Assembly (NCBI RefSeq): GCF_051967575.1
Contig: NZ_JBQCJW010000025.1
Location: 1 to 50,373 of the forward strand
Length of the DNA: 50,373 nt
DNA from: Solibacillus silvestris_B
GTDB taxonomy: Bacteria; Bacillota; Bacilli; Bacillales_A; Planococcaceae
Reading direction: 5' to 3'
Below the pieces are notes generated by a model. The model was not told the DNA's origin. It saw nothing but the letters and a program-made list of their open reading frames with translations, and did no database searches. Positions 1 to 6,301 of the stretch are shown here, in pieces. Position 1 is the first letter of the stretch, and every line of letters starts with the position of its first letter. A program made the translations under genes and the position numbers.

Positions 1-76
1 CGTACGTTTACCAGAGCGCTCTGAATTATCTGGTGAAATCAACGAACAATTTATCGTAGAGTTCTACTCACGTTAA
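1..76 (+). CDS. rpsD: 30S ribosomal protein S4, 3' end only
   Basis: Reading from base 2, the frame encodes 24 residues ending LPERSELSGEINEQFIVEFYSR and a TAA at 74-76. This is the conserved C terminus of ribosomal protein S4, a small-subunit rRNA-binding protein. The rest of the gene lies outside the window. It is the host gene next to the prophage: the last codons and the stop form the left attachment core, so integration leaves the protein intact. Confidence 0.93.
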   Translation, partial: VRLPERSELSGEINEQFIVEFYSR

Positions 77-77
77 T
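65..77. other. attL core, 13-bp direct repeat
   Basis: TACTCACGTTAAT here is repeated exactly at 50297-50309. The copy covers the last rpsD codons and stop. The integrase gene ends about 105 bp from the other copy, which is the usual arrangement for attL and attR. The true exchange region may be shorter or extend by mismatches. Confidence 0.85.
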
Positions 78-107
78 TTTTTCGAGTTTCAGACATATTC
101 AAACTCA

Positions 108-150
108 AACCATCAAGCCTTGTATATCAAGTGTTTGGTGGTTTTTTATT
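108..150 (+). terminator. Rho-independent terminator downstream of rpsD, phage-side
   Basis: An 11-bp stem with two G-U pairs (108-118 with 133-143) is followed by a T-rich tail. It lies inside the prophage just after attL, so the phage supplies rpsD with a terminator. The loop carries TTGTATATCAAG, which also occurs in the loop of the host terminator beyond attR. Confidence 0.8.
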
Positions 151-190
151 ATGTTGAAATACTCAAATCCCATCAAACTTATTCGATTAT

Positions 191-302
191 TTGGGGGATG
201 GTTCGGGGGACACGATGAAAGTTTGGGAATTTTCAAGGGAGATACAGCACTTTTTATATGGGGGATGGTTGAAAATCCTTATGTATCAACGTGGGGGACG
301 TT
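191..302. repeat. GGGGGAY repeats, candidate integrase arm sites (left)
   Basis: Four direct copies of a GGGGGA(T/C) motif occur: TTGGGGGATGGTT at 191, CGGGGGACACG at 204, TGGGGGATGGTT at 259 and GTGGGGGACGTT at 291. A similar TTGGGGGACG lies at 50228 beside attR. Repeats near both ends in an AT-rich genome fit the arm-type binding sites used by the N-terminal domain of tyrosine integrases. An open frame at 151-396 runs through them but looks like a by-product. Confidence 0.6.
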
Positions 303-349
303 ATTTATAGCAGCTGGCGAGTGCAATTATTTTGAATTTAAATATAACA

Positions 350-380
350 AAGCCTTCCGCATTTTAGTGGAAGGCTTTTG
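350..380. terminator. Bidirectional terminator near attL
   Basis: AAGCCTTCC (350-358) pairs with GGAAGGCTT (370-378) and is followed by TTTTG on the plus strand. It probably ends minus-strand transcription from the metallo-beta-lactamase gene and guards the host junction. Apart from this and the arm repeats, 77-435 shows no convincing gene. Confidence 0.6.
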
Positions 381-435
381 TATTATTTATTTTTAAGCTT
401 ATCAATCAAGTTCTGCACAATGATATTCAAATATT

Positions 436-1650
436 TTATTCACATGCGTGTCCATCACCGTCACGGTCAAATTTTTTCTGATAAGCTGGGTGACTTGATG
501 AAACACCTTTCGGATAAACTTTTTTCAATTCAGTACAATTGCTAAAACTTGTTTGTGTTGTAGTAGGAGTAGGTGTTGTTACAACTGGCGGAACATAAGG
601 TTGAGAAACACTATTACCTTCATAAGGTTCGCATGCCCAACCATCATTATCTGCATCATGTTTTGATTCATAAGCTTTATGACCTACCGCTACCCCATCT
701 GGGTAAACTGCATTTAATTCCGTGCAATTTTTGTATAAGCTATTTGGAGTTTCTATTGGCTTTGTTTGAGGCTTCGGTTGAGTATGCTCGGTTTTATTTG
801 GCACAATCATTTCCTTAGCAGAAACCTTATAAGATTTACCATCCGTCTTTATTATAATCGTTCCACTCTCAGCCGTTGAATAAACTTTAGATCCAGCTGC
901 TTTTAGCATTTGCAGGACATCGCTGTGAGGATGCTTATAACTATTATTTTTACCATAACTTAAAATAGTCACTTCCGGTTGCACGGCATCTAAAAAGTAT
1001 TTAGAGCTACTAGTATTAGAACCGTGGTGCCCAGCTTTTAATATTTGAACTTTTAATGAATCGTAAGAATCAACAAGTAACTCTTCTAAATCTGTGCTTG
1101 CATCAGCCATTAGCAAAAATTCTACATCTTTATAACCTACCTTTAACACAATGGAAGCATCATTTGTATCTTTAGCAAGAGGATCTGCAAACAACGTCTG
1201 TAAGTAGAAATCAGAAGTCCAATTCCCAATCAGGATTTGTTCAATTTCAGGTTCAATATATTTTATCTTCTTATTTTTTACTAAAGTTAAAACTTGATTA
1301 TACGTTTCGGTAGTATGAGCTTTTCCACTATTCACGAAATTTTTAACCGAAATAGAATTGAGTACACTTACTAATCCACCAACATGATCTGCATCTGGAT
1401 GAGTAGCTATAACGTAATCAAGTTTCTTGATTCCTAATGATTTCAGGTAATCTACAAGACCTTTCCCAGCTTTGCGGGGGCCGCCATCCACTAAAATATT
1501 CTCACCTTTTGGTGATTGAATTAAAATGGAATCCCCCTGGCCTACATCAATAAATTGAACAACTAATTGCTTTGTACTGGCGCTCACTGCTGGTAGTGAA
1601 ACCGAGACTATTAACACAAATGCAAACAGTAAACTTAGTATTTTTTTCAT
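436..1650 (-). CDS. Secreted metallo-beta-lactamase-fold hydrolase with two Excalibur domains
   Basis: The 404-residue product starts with a signal peptide (about residues 1-24, lysine pair then hydrophobic core ending ASA). Residues about 29-280 form a ComEC-type metallo-beta-lactamase domain with FIDVGQGDSILI, the metal motif THPDADHVGG and later GHHGSNTS. Two Excalibur motifs follow, DADNDGWACE and DRDGDGHACE, the second at the C terminus; these are extracellular calcium-binding modules. The substrate is unknown, but DNA or phosphodiester hydrolysis outside the cell is plausible for this family. It has its own promoter (1670-1698), GAGGAGG ribosome site and flanking terminators, so it is an independent cargo gene of the lysogen. 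Confidence 0.88.
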   Translation of the reverse strand: MKKILSLLFAFVLIVSVSLPAVSASTKQLVVQFIDVGQGDSILIQSPKGENILVDGGPRKAGKGLVDYLKSLGIKKLDYVIATHPDADHVGGLVSVLNSISVKNFVNSGKAHTTETYNQVLTLVKNKKIKYIEPEIEQILIGNWTSDFYLQTLFADPLAKDTNDASIVLKVGYKDVEFLLMADASTDLEELLVDSYDSLKVQILKAGHHGSNTSSSKYFLDAVQPEVTILSYGKNNSYKHPHSDVLQMLKAAGSKVYSTAESGTIIIKTDGKSYKVSAKEMIVPNKTEHTQPKPQTKPIETPNSLYKNCTELNAVYPDGVAVGHKAYESKHDADNDGWACEPYEGNSVSQPYVPPVVTTPTPTTTQTSFSNCTELKKVYPKGVSSSHPAYQKKFDRDGDGHACE

Positions 1651-1669
1651 ATTATCCCTCCTCGTTTAG

Positions 1670-1698
1670 AGTATATAATTACCTGGTAATATTTACAA
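1670..1698 (-). promoter_or_regulatory. Promoter of the MBL/Excalibur gene with TTACC-type operator
   Basis: On the minus strand TTGTAA (1693-1698) and TATACT (1670-1675) are 17 bp apart. The spacer contains the palindrome ATTACCTGGTAAT (1678-1690). Its half sites TTACC/GGTAA match those of the lysogeny operators at 47714-47813, but the spacing is shorter (1 bp instead of 4). Confidence 0.65.
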
Positions 1699-1708
1699 GG
1701 CAACATAT

Positions 1709-1745
1709 AAAAAAAGCCTCCCACAAAAATAACGTGAAAGGCTTT
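1709..1745 (-). terminator. Terminator after the 1776-2054 gene
   Basis: AAAGCCT (1713-1719) and AGGCTTT (1739-1745) form the stem, with an inner CAC/GTG pair and a T run on the minus strand. It separates the upstream small gene from the MBL promoter. Confidence 0.65.
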
Positions 1746-1775
1746 AAGTATGTCTATTCATGATGTCGCTCCTTC

Positions 1776-2054
1776 TTACCAAATACGATCTTCGTCCTCT
1801 AACGCCCCGACTGCTACTCTCTCGACCATTAGCATTGTTTCTTCTTTACTCTCATAATTAAGAATTGACCCACTTTTTGATTCGTCTTCCGACTTAAAAA
1901 TTTCATAATCAGCCATATAGACTGTATTTCCACCTGCTTCAAATATTTTCAGATGAATTTCTACATTTGCTTTGTGATTTAAAATAGACATTGTATATAC
2001 TTCAACTCGATACTCCCCCACCTGTTCCAACAATGAATTTGACAATGCATACAT
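1776..2054 (-). CDS. Hypothetical protein, 92 aa
   Basis: I do not recognise this family. The start at 2054 is chosen because a perfect TAAGGAGGTG (2061-2070) sits six bases upstream; an upstream in-frame extension to 2159 has no such site. The protein is mostly beta-strand-like in the middle (VEVYTMSILNHKANVEIHLKIFEAGG) and acidic at the C terminus (GALEDEDRIW). It lies between the MBL gene and the SOS-boxed WYL operon and has its own terminator. Confidence 0.6.
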   Translation of the reverse strand: MYALSNSLLEQVGEYRVEVYTMSILNHKANVEIHLKIFEAGGNTVYMADYEIFKSEDESKSGSILNYESKEETMLMVERVAVGALEDEDRIW

Positions 2055-2165
2055 TTCTTTCACCTCCTTATTACCAGTTAATTTACAATAACGAGGCAAG
2101 AAATGGAAGCGAATGCCCGAAAGTTTCTTTTTGGACGTGTAGTCGACAAAACACGACAAATCAAT

Positions 2166-2537
2166 TTATACTCCATCTGCTGGTGTGCGATACTCCATGC
2201 CAAGTAGACGCTTCATTTCTTCGCTGACCCAATTGCGAAGTGCAAGGTTGGCATAATTGCGTGTTTCCTCCACTCCCCTAAACAAAATATAATATTCTGT
2301 AAAAAATTCGTCTGATTTTTTCTTTTCGACCTTGCAACCCTTTTTATATAAATAGTCACGTGCAGCTTTTAGCTCTTTAAAAACTTGATTGATTTTTAAG
2401 TCATACCAGGCATCTAGTGCATGGTGCATTTTTAAAACGGTTATATGTTTACGATCTCGTTCGAGTGTTTTTAATGTCATTTCCAAAATGATAAATTTAT
2501 GAATATCATTGCTAATTTCCATTAAATCTTTATGCAT
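2166..2537 (-). CDS. Hypothetical helical protein in SOS-boxed operon, 123 aa
   Basis: Unrecognised family. The product is predicted helical throughout, with lysine-rich stretches and a C-terminal half FTEYYILFRGVEETRNYANLALRNWV. The ATG at 2537 overlaps the stop of the WYL gene (2530-2532), so the two are likely translationally coupled; a GTG at 2546 is an alternative start. Its partner and promoter suggest a role in the DNA-damage response of the prophage, but no activity can be assigned. Confidence 0.65.
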   Translation of the reverse strand: MHKDLMEISNDIHKFIILEMTLKTLERDRKHITVLKMHHALDAWYDLKINQVFKELKAARDYLYKKGCKVEKKKSDEFFTEYYILFRGVEETRNYANLALRNWVSEEMKRLLGMEYRTPADGV

Positions 2538-2754
2538 TGAGACCACGCGCCTTACTAATTACAGGCTGAATAGCTAAAATGTTATCAGTTTTAAACGAAC
2601 GCTTTGCATGCCTTATAAAACAATAGGCCTGCACTGTATCACCGACAATTTTAATTAATTTGATACGGCGCTTAGTAATGGTATCATCTTTAGCCATGTA
2701 CATGATATCGACGATTTGATTGTGCTGCACTGCCCGCTTAATTTGGTCTTTCAT
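2530..2754 (-). CDS. Single WYL-domain protein, SOS-regulated
   Basis: The 74 residues correspond to one minimal WYL fold: IVDIMYMAKDDTITKRRIKLIKI, then VQAYCFIRHAKRSFKTDNI. The pattern of a beta strand, an R-rich strand, a Y-F turn and R-F-x-x-D-x-I is typical of WYL domains, which sense ligands or nucleic acids and occur in SOS genes and phage-defence regulators. There is no DNA-binding domain. The start at 2754 follows GAGGTG by six bases. A consensus LexA box sits in its promoter. Confidence 0.75.
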   Translation of the reverse strand: MKDQIKRAVQHNQIVDIMYMAKDDTITKRRIKLIKIVGDTVQAYCFIRHAKRSFKTDNILAIQPVISKARGLNA

Positions 2755-2780
2755 TGCCAACACCTCGTTCTTTTTCTTTC

Positions 2781-2810
2781 ATTATAGAACAAGTGTTCTG
2801 TATATAACAA
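2781..2810 (-). promoter_or_regulatory. SOS promoter: LexA (DinR) box between -35 and -10
   Basis: GAACAAGTGTTC (2787-2798) matches the Bacillus LexA consensus GAAC-N4-GTTC exactly. It lies between TATAAT (minus strand, 2781-2786) and TTGTTA (2805-2810), so bound LexA would block RNA polymerase. It controls the WYL gene and its downstream partner. Confidence 0.82.
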
Positions 2811-2841
2811 CAAGAAAAGGCTGCCATTATGGGAGCCTTTT
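2811..2841 (-). terminator. Terminator after the 56-aa gene
   Basis: AAAAGGCT (2815-2822) pairs with AGCCTTTT (2834-2841), giving a minus-strand hairpin with T-rich tail. It insulates the SOS operon. Confidence 0.6.
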
Positions 2842-2889
2842 GTAAATAGTGATGGTTAAAGACTCTGTCGCAAGAGCCTTTAAGAAGCA

Positions 2890-3060
2890 TCACTTCTCTT
2901 CGTCTTTTTTCTCTTTGTTACTCTTCTTTTTCGCTTTTTTCTCTAGATACTTTTGTTGTTGCTCTGGAGTTACTTCAAAGCAAAAAGCATCCAATCCTTT
3001 TTCGTGTGCAAATAAGCGTTTACCATTTCTTAAAGTAATATACGGAGTACAAATTAACAT
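2890..3060 (-). CDS. Small hypothetical protein, 56 aa
   Basis: The protein starts MLICTPYITLRNGKRLFAHE, continues KGLDAFCFEVTPEQQQKYLE and ends in a lysine/glutamate-rich tail. An AAAGGATG ribosome site lies about seven bases upstream and a terminator follows. The N-terminal half looks like a small beta-sheet protein and the tail is probably disordered. Function unknown. Its leader would include the structured element at 3089-3211. Confidence 0.6.
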   Translation of the reverse strand: MLICTPYITLRNGKRLFAHEKGLDAFCFEVTPEQQQKYLEKKAKKKSNKEKKDEEK

Positions 3061-3088
3061 TTAACATCATCCTTTAGCAATAAAATTA

Positions 3089-3211
3089 TTGCAAAGGACC
3101 GCCGGAAGTGATACAGTAAAGATAAATTTCCTAGGTTTAGCTTCACTGTAGCGACAATCACTTTGATTTCCTACACATATTCTATGTCGGCCCTTTGCAA
3201 GGGCTTTTTTT
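3089..3211 (+). ncRNA. Candidate structured RNA ending in a strong terminator
   Basis: Read on the plus strand, TTGCAAAGGACCG (3089-3101) can pair with CGGCCCTTTGCAA (3188-3200), enclosing AAGTGAT/ATCACTT (3106-3112 with 3157-3163) and TACAGT/ACTGTA (3112-3117 with 3145-3150). The right arm of the outer stem is also the left arm of a terminator, GCCCTT/AAGGGC plus seven T (3190-3211). The two folds are mutually exclusive, as in an attenuator. I see no clear plus-strand promoter or plus-strand gene downstream. Confidence 0.45.
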
Positions 3212-3235
3212 AATTGTCCTCATCTATAACACTCC

Positions 3236-3751
3236 TTATCTATTATTAATTTGAATTATACCTACTTGATATGATACGCCAAATCTATTTACAATTTCAT
3301 CAACTGATAGTCCGATCGTGCTTTCAGGTGGTAAAAGTATTTCACCAGCAAAAGTATTAGCTTGCCATTCCGGATCTTTATATGGTGGAATACTTTCTCT
3401 AATACTGGCTCGAGCTAATGCAATTTTACCCGGACGATGTAACCATAAATGACCTATTTCATGAGCAATTGTGAACCTATCTCGTGGACTTCCTTCTATC
3501 GCTCTTTCATATACATCTTCACTTATTACAATCGTTTTAGTTTCTGGATAAGTGACTGCATATTGATTACCCATTTGTTCAAATGGCATAATCAAGTGAG
3601 AAAAATCAGGAACTAAATCGTATAATTCATATTCCAAAAATCGAACTACATCGAAGTAGTCCCCAACTTTTAATCCTGCTAATTGCCTTAAGCGATTTGC
3701 TAAAACGCGAATTTTCTTTCTCGATAATGGATCTGCTACATAATTACTCAT
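3236..3751 (-). CDS. ImmA/IrrE-family metallopeptidase
   Basis: The 171-residue protein has the zinc motif AHEIGHLWLH (HExxH, residues about 95-100) and the downstream EWQANTFAGEILLPP motif that supplies the third ligand and the family signature. ImmA proteases cleave a partner XRE repressor to induce mobile elements. The partner is encoded just upstream (gap of 4 bp), so this is a regulator-protease pair separate from the one at 47850-48942. Located in the cargo region between attL and the lysis genes. Confidence 0.85.
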   Translation of the reverse strand: MSNYVADPLSRKKIRVLANRLRQLAGLKVGDYFDVVRFLEYELYDLVPDFSHLIMPFEQMGNQYAVTYPETKTIVISEDVYERAIEGSPRDRFTIAHEIGHLWLHRPGKIALARASIRESIPPYKDPEWQANTFAGEILLPPESTIGLSVDEIVNRFGVSYQVGIIQINNR

Positions 3752-3755
3752 TAAT

Positions 3756-4121
3756 TCACTCCTTATTCTTTAAAGAAAGAAGAATGCTTTTAATAGTATC
3801 CTTATCAACTTGGTCCATGTCTTTAAATTCTCTCGCTAAAGCCATAAGCACTTGCTTGTCCTCGTTATCATAGTTACTAAAATCAATTCTTAGTTCTTTT
3901 TTCGATTCTTGTATAACCTTCTGTAATTCCTGTTGTTGCTCTTGATCGAGCTCGTAGAAATCTATAATTTTTGTTGGCCATTCTTGAGGAACATTTCTTT
4001 TACCATTTTCTACAGCTGATAAATAAGAAGAAGTAACTTCCAATTTATTTGCCATATCTTTTAGTAATTCACCGTTGTCAATTCTCAATTTTCGACAGAA
4101 TTTTCCGAATTGGGTTAGCAC
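3756..4121 (-). CDS. XRE-family HTH repressor, partner of ImmA
   Basis: The 121-residue product contains an HTH domain at the N terminus (KFCRKLRIDNGELLKDMANKL followed by VTSSYLSAVENGKR) and an acidic, helical C-terminal half. The GTG at 4121 follows AAGGAGG by about nine bases and starts exactly at the domain; an in-frame extension to 4223 crosses the promoter and is rejected. It probably represses its own operon through the palindromes at 4178-4218. Confidence 0.8.
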   Translation of the reverse strand: MLTQFGKFCRKLRIDNGELLKDMANKLEVTSSYLSAVENGKRNVPQEWPTKIIDFYELDQEQQQELQKVIQESKKELRIDFSNYDNEDKQVLMALAREFKDMDQVDKDTIKSILLSLKNKE

Positions 4122-4176
4122 AGTACGGTTCCTCCTTCCTAATATTAAATTGTAGAAACATTTTGCTTCTAAAAAT

Positions 4177-4218
4177 AGAATACAGTATTCGGTTAATTTA
4201 GTCAACAAATTTTGTTGA
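4177..4218 (-). promoter_or_regulatory. Promoter and operators of the XRE-ImmA operon
   Basis: TTGACT (4200-4205) and TATTCT (4177-4182) are 17 bp apart on the minus strand. The palindrome GAATACAGTATTC (4178-4190) covers the -10, and TCAACAAATTTTGTTGA (4202-4218) covers the -35. Both are likely binding sites for the XRE protein. Confidence 0.68.
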
Positions 4219-4277
4219 TTCATTTAACTACAATTAAATAATTTCTTATTTAAAATAAAATGAAGAAGGATATGCAT

Positions 4278-4325
4278 AAAAAAGCCCGTCACCACTGCAT
4301 TTATACAGTAGTAACGGGCTTTATA
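4278..4325 (-). terminator. Terminator at the end of the late operon
   Basis: A 15-bp stem with two G-U pairs on the minus strand (4283-4297 with 4306-4320) is followed by a T run. It directly follows the endolysin gene and marks the end of the late transcript. Confidence 0.8.
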
Positions 4326-4327
4326 AT

Positions 4328-5002
4328 TTATTTTTGTGCTGTTTTATCCCGACGATTTAAAATCGTCATTTGTAAACCGATTAGACGGTCGGTTGTCATC
4401 TCACCATTTTGCAAGGCTTTTAAATGTGACTCGTTAATAAAGCCATCCTTTGCCGCCTGCGCTAAAAAGTCCTCCGTCTCGGTACGGATTGCCGGACTGC
4501 CCGGCTGCCAAATGTTGCTCATTATTTTATCCTCCTTTTTATCCTCTACGATCAACTGGACCTTTAATTTACTGTTGGACGGTACAATGACCTGCCCCTC
4601 TAATTTATATCCAGCTGGCATACGCCAATTTGATTTAACCTCAAAGTGTGGCCGGTCAATATTTTTTGGCCAATCGCCGCCCCATGTGATACCGAGCTTG
4701 CGAGCAATTGCCCCTACTTTATTTAGTGTAGCTAAATCGTATAAAACATGTGGGGGGCCCACTGCAATATCCCAAGCCAAACGGCTGGCATGATTACTGT
4801 TGAGCGTCCATGTCACGACTTTGCCTGGACGGGTACGGCCTTGTGCATATAAATATTTTTGGCGCTCTGGACTGCGATATGTCTCGGTGATAAAAATGTT
4901 AATAATTCCTGCTTTGAAGCATTCCTGAAACAGGAGACGGCAAGCTGTTTGTGCAGCTGCCGTAAGCTCTGCTAAATCACGGCAAGTTGTGGTTACGCTC
5001 AT
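4328..5002 (-). CDS. Endolysin, M15-family L-Ala-D-Glu/VanY-like peptidase
   Basis: The 224-residue protein has the M15 zinc peptidase motifs SNHASRLAWDIA (SxHxxxxAxD, about residues 68-79) and DRPHFEV (about 114-120), which provide the His, Asp and His ligands. It would cut peptidoglycan stem peptides for host lysis. The C-terminal about 70 residues (from MSNIWQPGSPAIRTETEDFL) may aid cell-wall targeting; they resemble a short domain found alone after M15 peptidases. It overlaps the holin gene by 4 bp. Confidence 0.85.
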   Translation of the reverse strand: MSVTTTCRDLAELTAAAQTACRLLFQECFKAGIINIFITETYRSPERQKYLYAQGRTRPGKVVTWTLNSNHASRLAWDIAVGPPHVLYDLATLNKVGAIARKLGITWGGDWPKNIDRPHFEVKSNWRMPAGYKLEGQVIVPSNSKLKVQLIVEDKKEDKIMSNIWQPGSPAIRTETEDFLAQAAKDGFINESHLKALQNGEMTTDRLIGLQMTILNRRDKTAQK

Positions 5003-5280
5003 CGTCCATCATCCTTTGGCTTGTCGTATCGCAATGCTTGCCTGCTATCTCCAAACCCCTTAGTCGTTGGATCAATTAAAAAAGTCGCTACAGACACAAA
5101 TACTGTAACGACCACATATGGGTTTAAGATTGCTTGTTTGGCGAGTGCACCCACCATTGACCATGAAGTTAAATCCTCGGTATTTACGCCAAAGTAGACG
5201 CCCACAGGAGCTACAATAGCTAAAAATAGGGCTGCATAAAAATACGGGTTTTTAAAACGCACTTTCCAGTTGATTTTCAT
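4999..5280 (-). CDS. Holin, phi LC3 family
   Basis: The 93-residue protein shows the family opening MKINWKVRFKNPYFY, two hydrophobic segments (about 13-32 and 53-71) and a charged tail with DPTTKGFGDS, all typical of phi LC3-type holins. It makes the membrane lesion that releases the endolysin. It sits between the XhlA-like gene and the endolysin gene. Confidence 0.88.
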   Translation of the reverse strand: MKINWKVRFKNPYFYAALFLAIVAPVGVYFGVNTEDLTSWSMVGALAKQAILNPYVVVTVFVSVATFLIDPTTKGFGDSRQALRYDKPKDDGR

Positions 5281-5293
5281 AATTAAATTCCTC

Positions 5294-5671
5294 CTATTTG
5301 GTTAAAAAATGCTGTATTACTAAATAAATTCCGCCGCCTGAAGCTCCAAGAACGCTTATTGCTCCACATATTTTAAACAAGACCGTCGCCATGGTATTCC
5401 ATTTCATCATTTTAAATTCGTGCTGTTGTGATGATCGGCTACTCTGATAGCCCATGGCACTTTGAGTGAGCTCAAATAGTTTTTCCATTTGCCCAACAAG
5501 CGTACTGCGTGTTTCTCGATTGTCTTTTAAAACTGTGTTTTCCAACTCTGTATTTTGCAATTTTAAATCTGCCATTTGCCCTGACAAGATGTCTAATTTC
5601 AATTGATGGTCCCTGTCGTTCTGTTCCAAAATCGTTATTCGTTCTTCATGATTTTTTACGGTTTCAAACAT
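5294..5671 (-). CDS. XhlA-like haemolysin/holin accessory protein
   Basis: About 125 residues: a long coiled coil (HEERITILEQNDRDHQLKLD onward) and a C-terminal membrane segment (KICGAISVLGASGGGIYLVI). This matches the XhlA class that works with the holin. The start at 5671 follows GAAGGAAGTG; an ATG at 5698 is possible, while further extension runs through a structured leader. The leader between 5672 and 5803 contains a hairpin-like stretch ahead of CTTTTTAC on the minus strand. Confidence 0.7.
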   Translation of the reverse strand: MFETVKNHEERITILEQNDRDHQLKLDILSGQMADLKLQNTELENTVLKDNRETRSTLVGQMEKLFELTQSAMGYQSSRSSQQHEFKMMKWNTMATVLFKICGAISVLGASGGGIYLVIQHFLTK

Positions 5672-5803
5672 AGAGACACTTCCTTCGTTTTCCGGCATTG
5701 CCCCCTTACCCCCAATCCTTGTGCGATAGTAAAAAGCGCTGTGAGACGCATCGAGAATCTGTTTTTTGTACCATTGTCCATCTCGCACGCGCTCACAGGG
5801 CAT

Positions 5804-5832
5804 AAAAAATAACGCTAGCTTCTGCTGCGTTT
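5804..5832 (-). terminator. Internal terminator before the lysis cassette
   Basis: AACGC (5811-5815) and GCGTT (5827-5831) plus inner GC pairs form a hairpin followed by TTTTTT on the minus strand. It separates the tail-fibre genes from the XhlA-holin-endolysin set. Confidence 0.5.
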
Positions 5833-5989
5833 AAATTCCTTCCGTATTTCCCAAAATATAATTCTCAACCGCGGCGCGATAAGCCTCATTTGTAATGTCA
5901 TCTAAAACATATACAATCCCCGTCTTTGGATTTAAGCCACCACTTTTAATTCTTTCTGCTGCAATACGCACCACTACTGGATTAACCAT
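5831..5989 (-). CDS. Small hypothetical phage protein, 52 aa
   Basis: The protein reads MVNPVVVRIAAERIKSGGLN followed by a short helical half ending NYILGNTEGI. Its ATG overlaps the upstream stop as TAATG and is preceded by GGAGGG. Proteins of this size follow tail fibres in many PBSX-like phages, sometimes in the place of XkdX. Too short for the six-frame list; conservation not tested. Confidence 0.65.
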   Translation of the reverse strand: MVNPVVVRIAAERIKSGGLNPKTGIVYVLDDITNEAYRAAVENYILGNTEGI

Positions 5990-6288
5990 TATAAAATCCC
6001 TCCAACTTCACTTTCTGCTTGTAATAACAGAGCGTCTTCTAATTCTCGAATACGGCGTTGTTCCTCTGTTTCTATTATCGGCAAAACCTCAAGGATTGGC
6101 TCATTTGTAACGGTATTCACACCAATAATCTTATGTGTAAGGGGGTTAATCATCCCGAATGGGACGTCAATAATACCGATTTCCTGAACAGTTTTTCGCG
6201 GCGAAACAACGCCTTGCATCTCACTAAGGTGTACAAGTATTTCGCCATCTGTTTTATCATAAAATAACCTTGCGCCAACTTGATTCAT
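5989..6288 (-). CDS. Hypothetical tail-region protein, 99 aa
   Basis: Starts at 6288 after AAAGGAGGA. The N-terminal half is beta-rich (ARLFYDKTDGEILVHLSEMQ) and the C-terminal helix is glutamate-rich (ETEEQRRIRELEDALLLQAE). Such proteins commonly sit after the tail fibre in Firmicutes phages; it may be a baseplate or fibre accessory. No specific function assigned. Confidence 0.65.
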   Translation of the reverse strand: MNQVGARLFYDKTDGEILVHLSEMQGVVSPRKTVQEIGIIDVPFGMINPLTHKIIGVNTVTNEPILEVLPIIETEEQRRIRELEDALLLQAESEVGGIL

Positions 6289-6301
6289 ATTTAGTCCTCC
6301 T

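Noticed and set aside
151..396. Open frame between attL and the MBL gene
   Set aside because: It runs through arm-type repeats and the terminator, has no ribosome site, and its sequence is low in ordinary protein character.
573..818. Plus-strand frame opposite the Excalibur region
   Set aside because: Histidine- and leucine-rich antisense by-product of the MBL gene.
1501..1515. TCACCTTTTGGTGA, similar to the lysogeny operator
   Set aside because: Lies deep in the MBL coding sequence, differs at both outer half-site bases and encodes protein; probably chance.
2849..3064. Plus-strand frame MMVKDSVARAF
   Set aside because: Phenylalanine-rich shadow of the 56-aa gene on the other strand, which has a ribosome site and sensible sequence.
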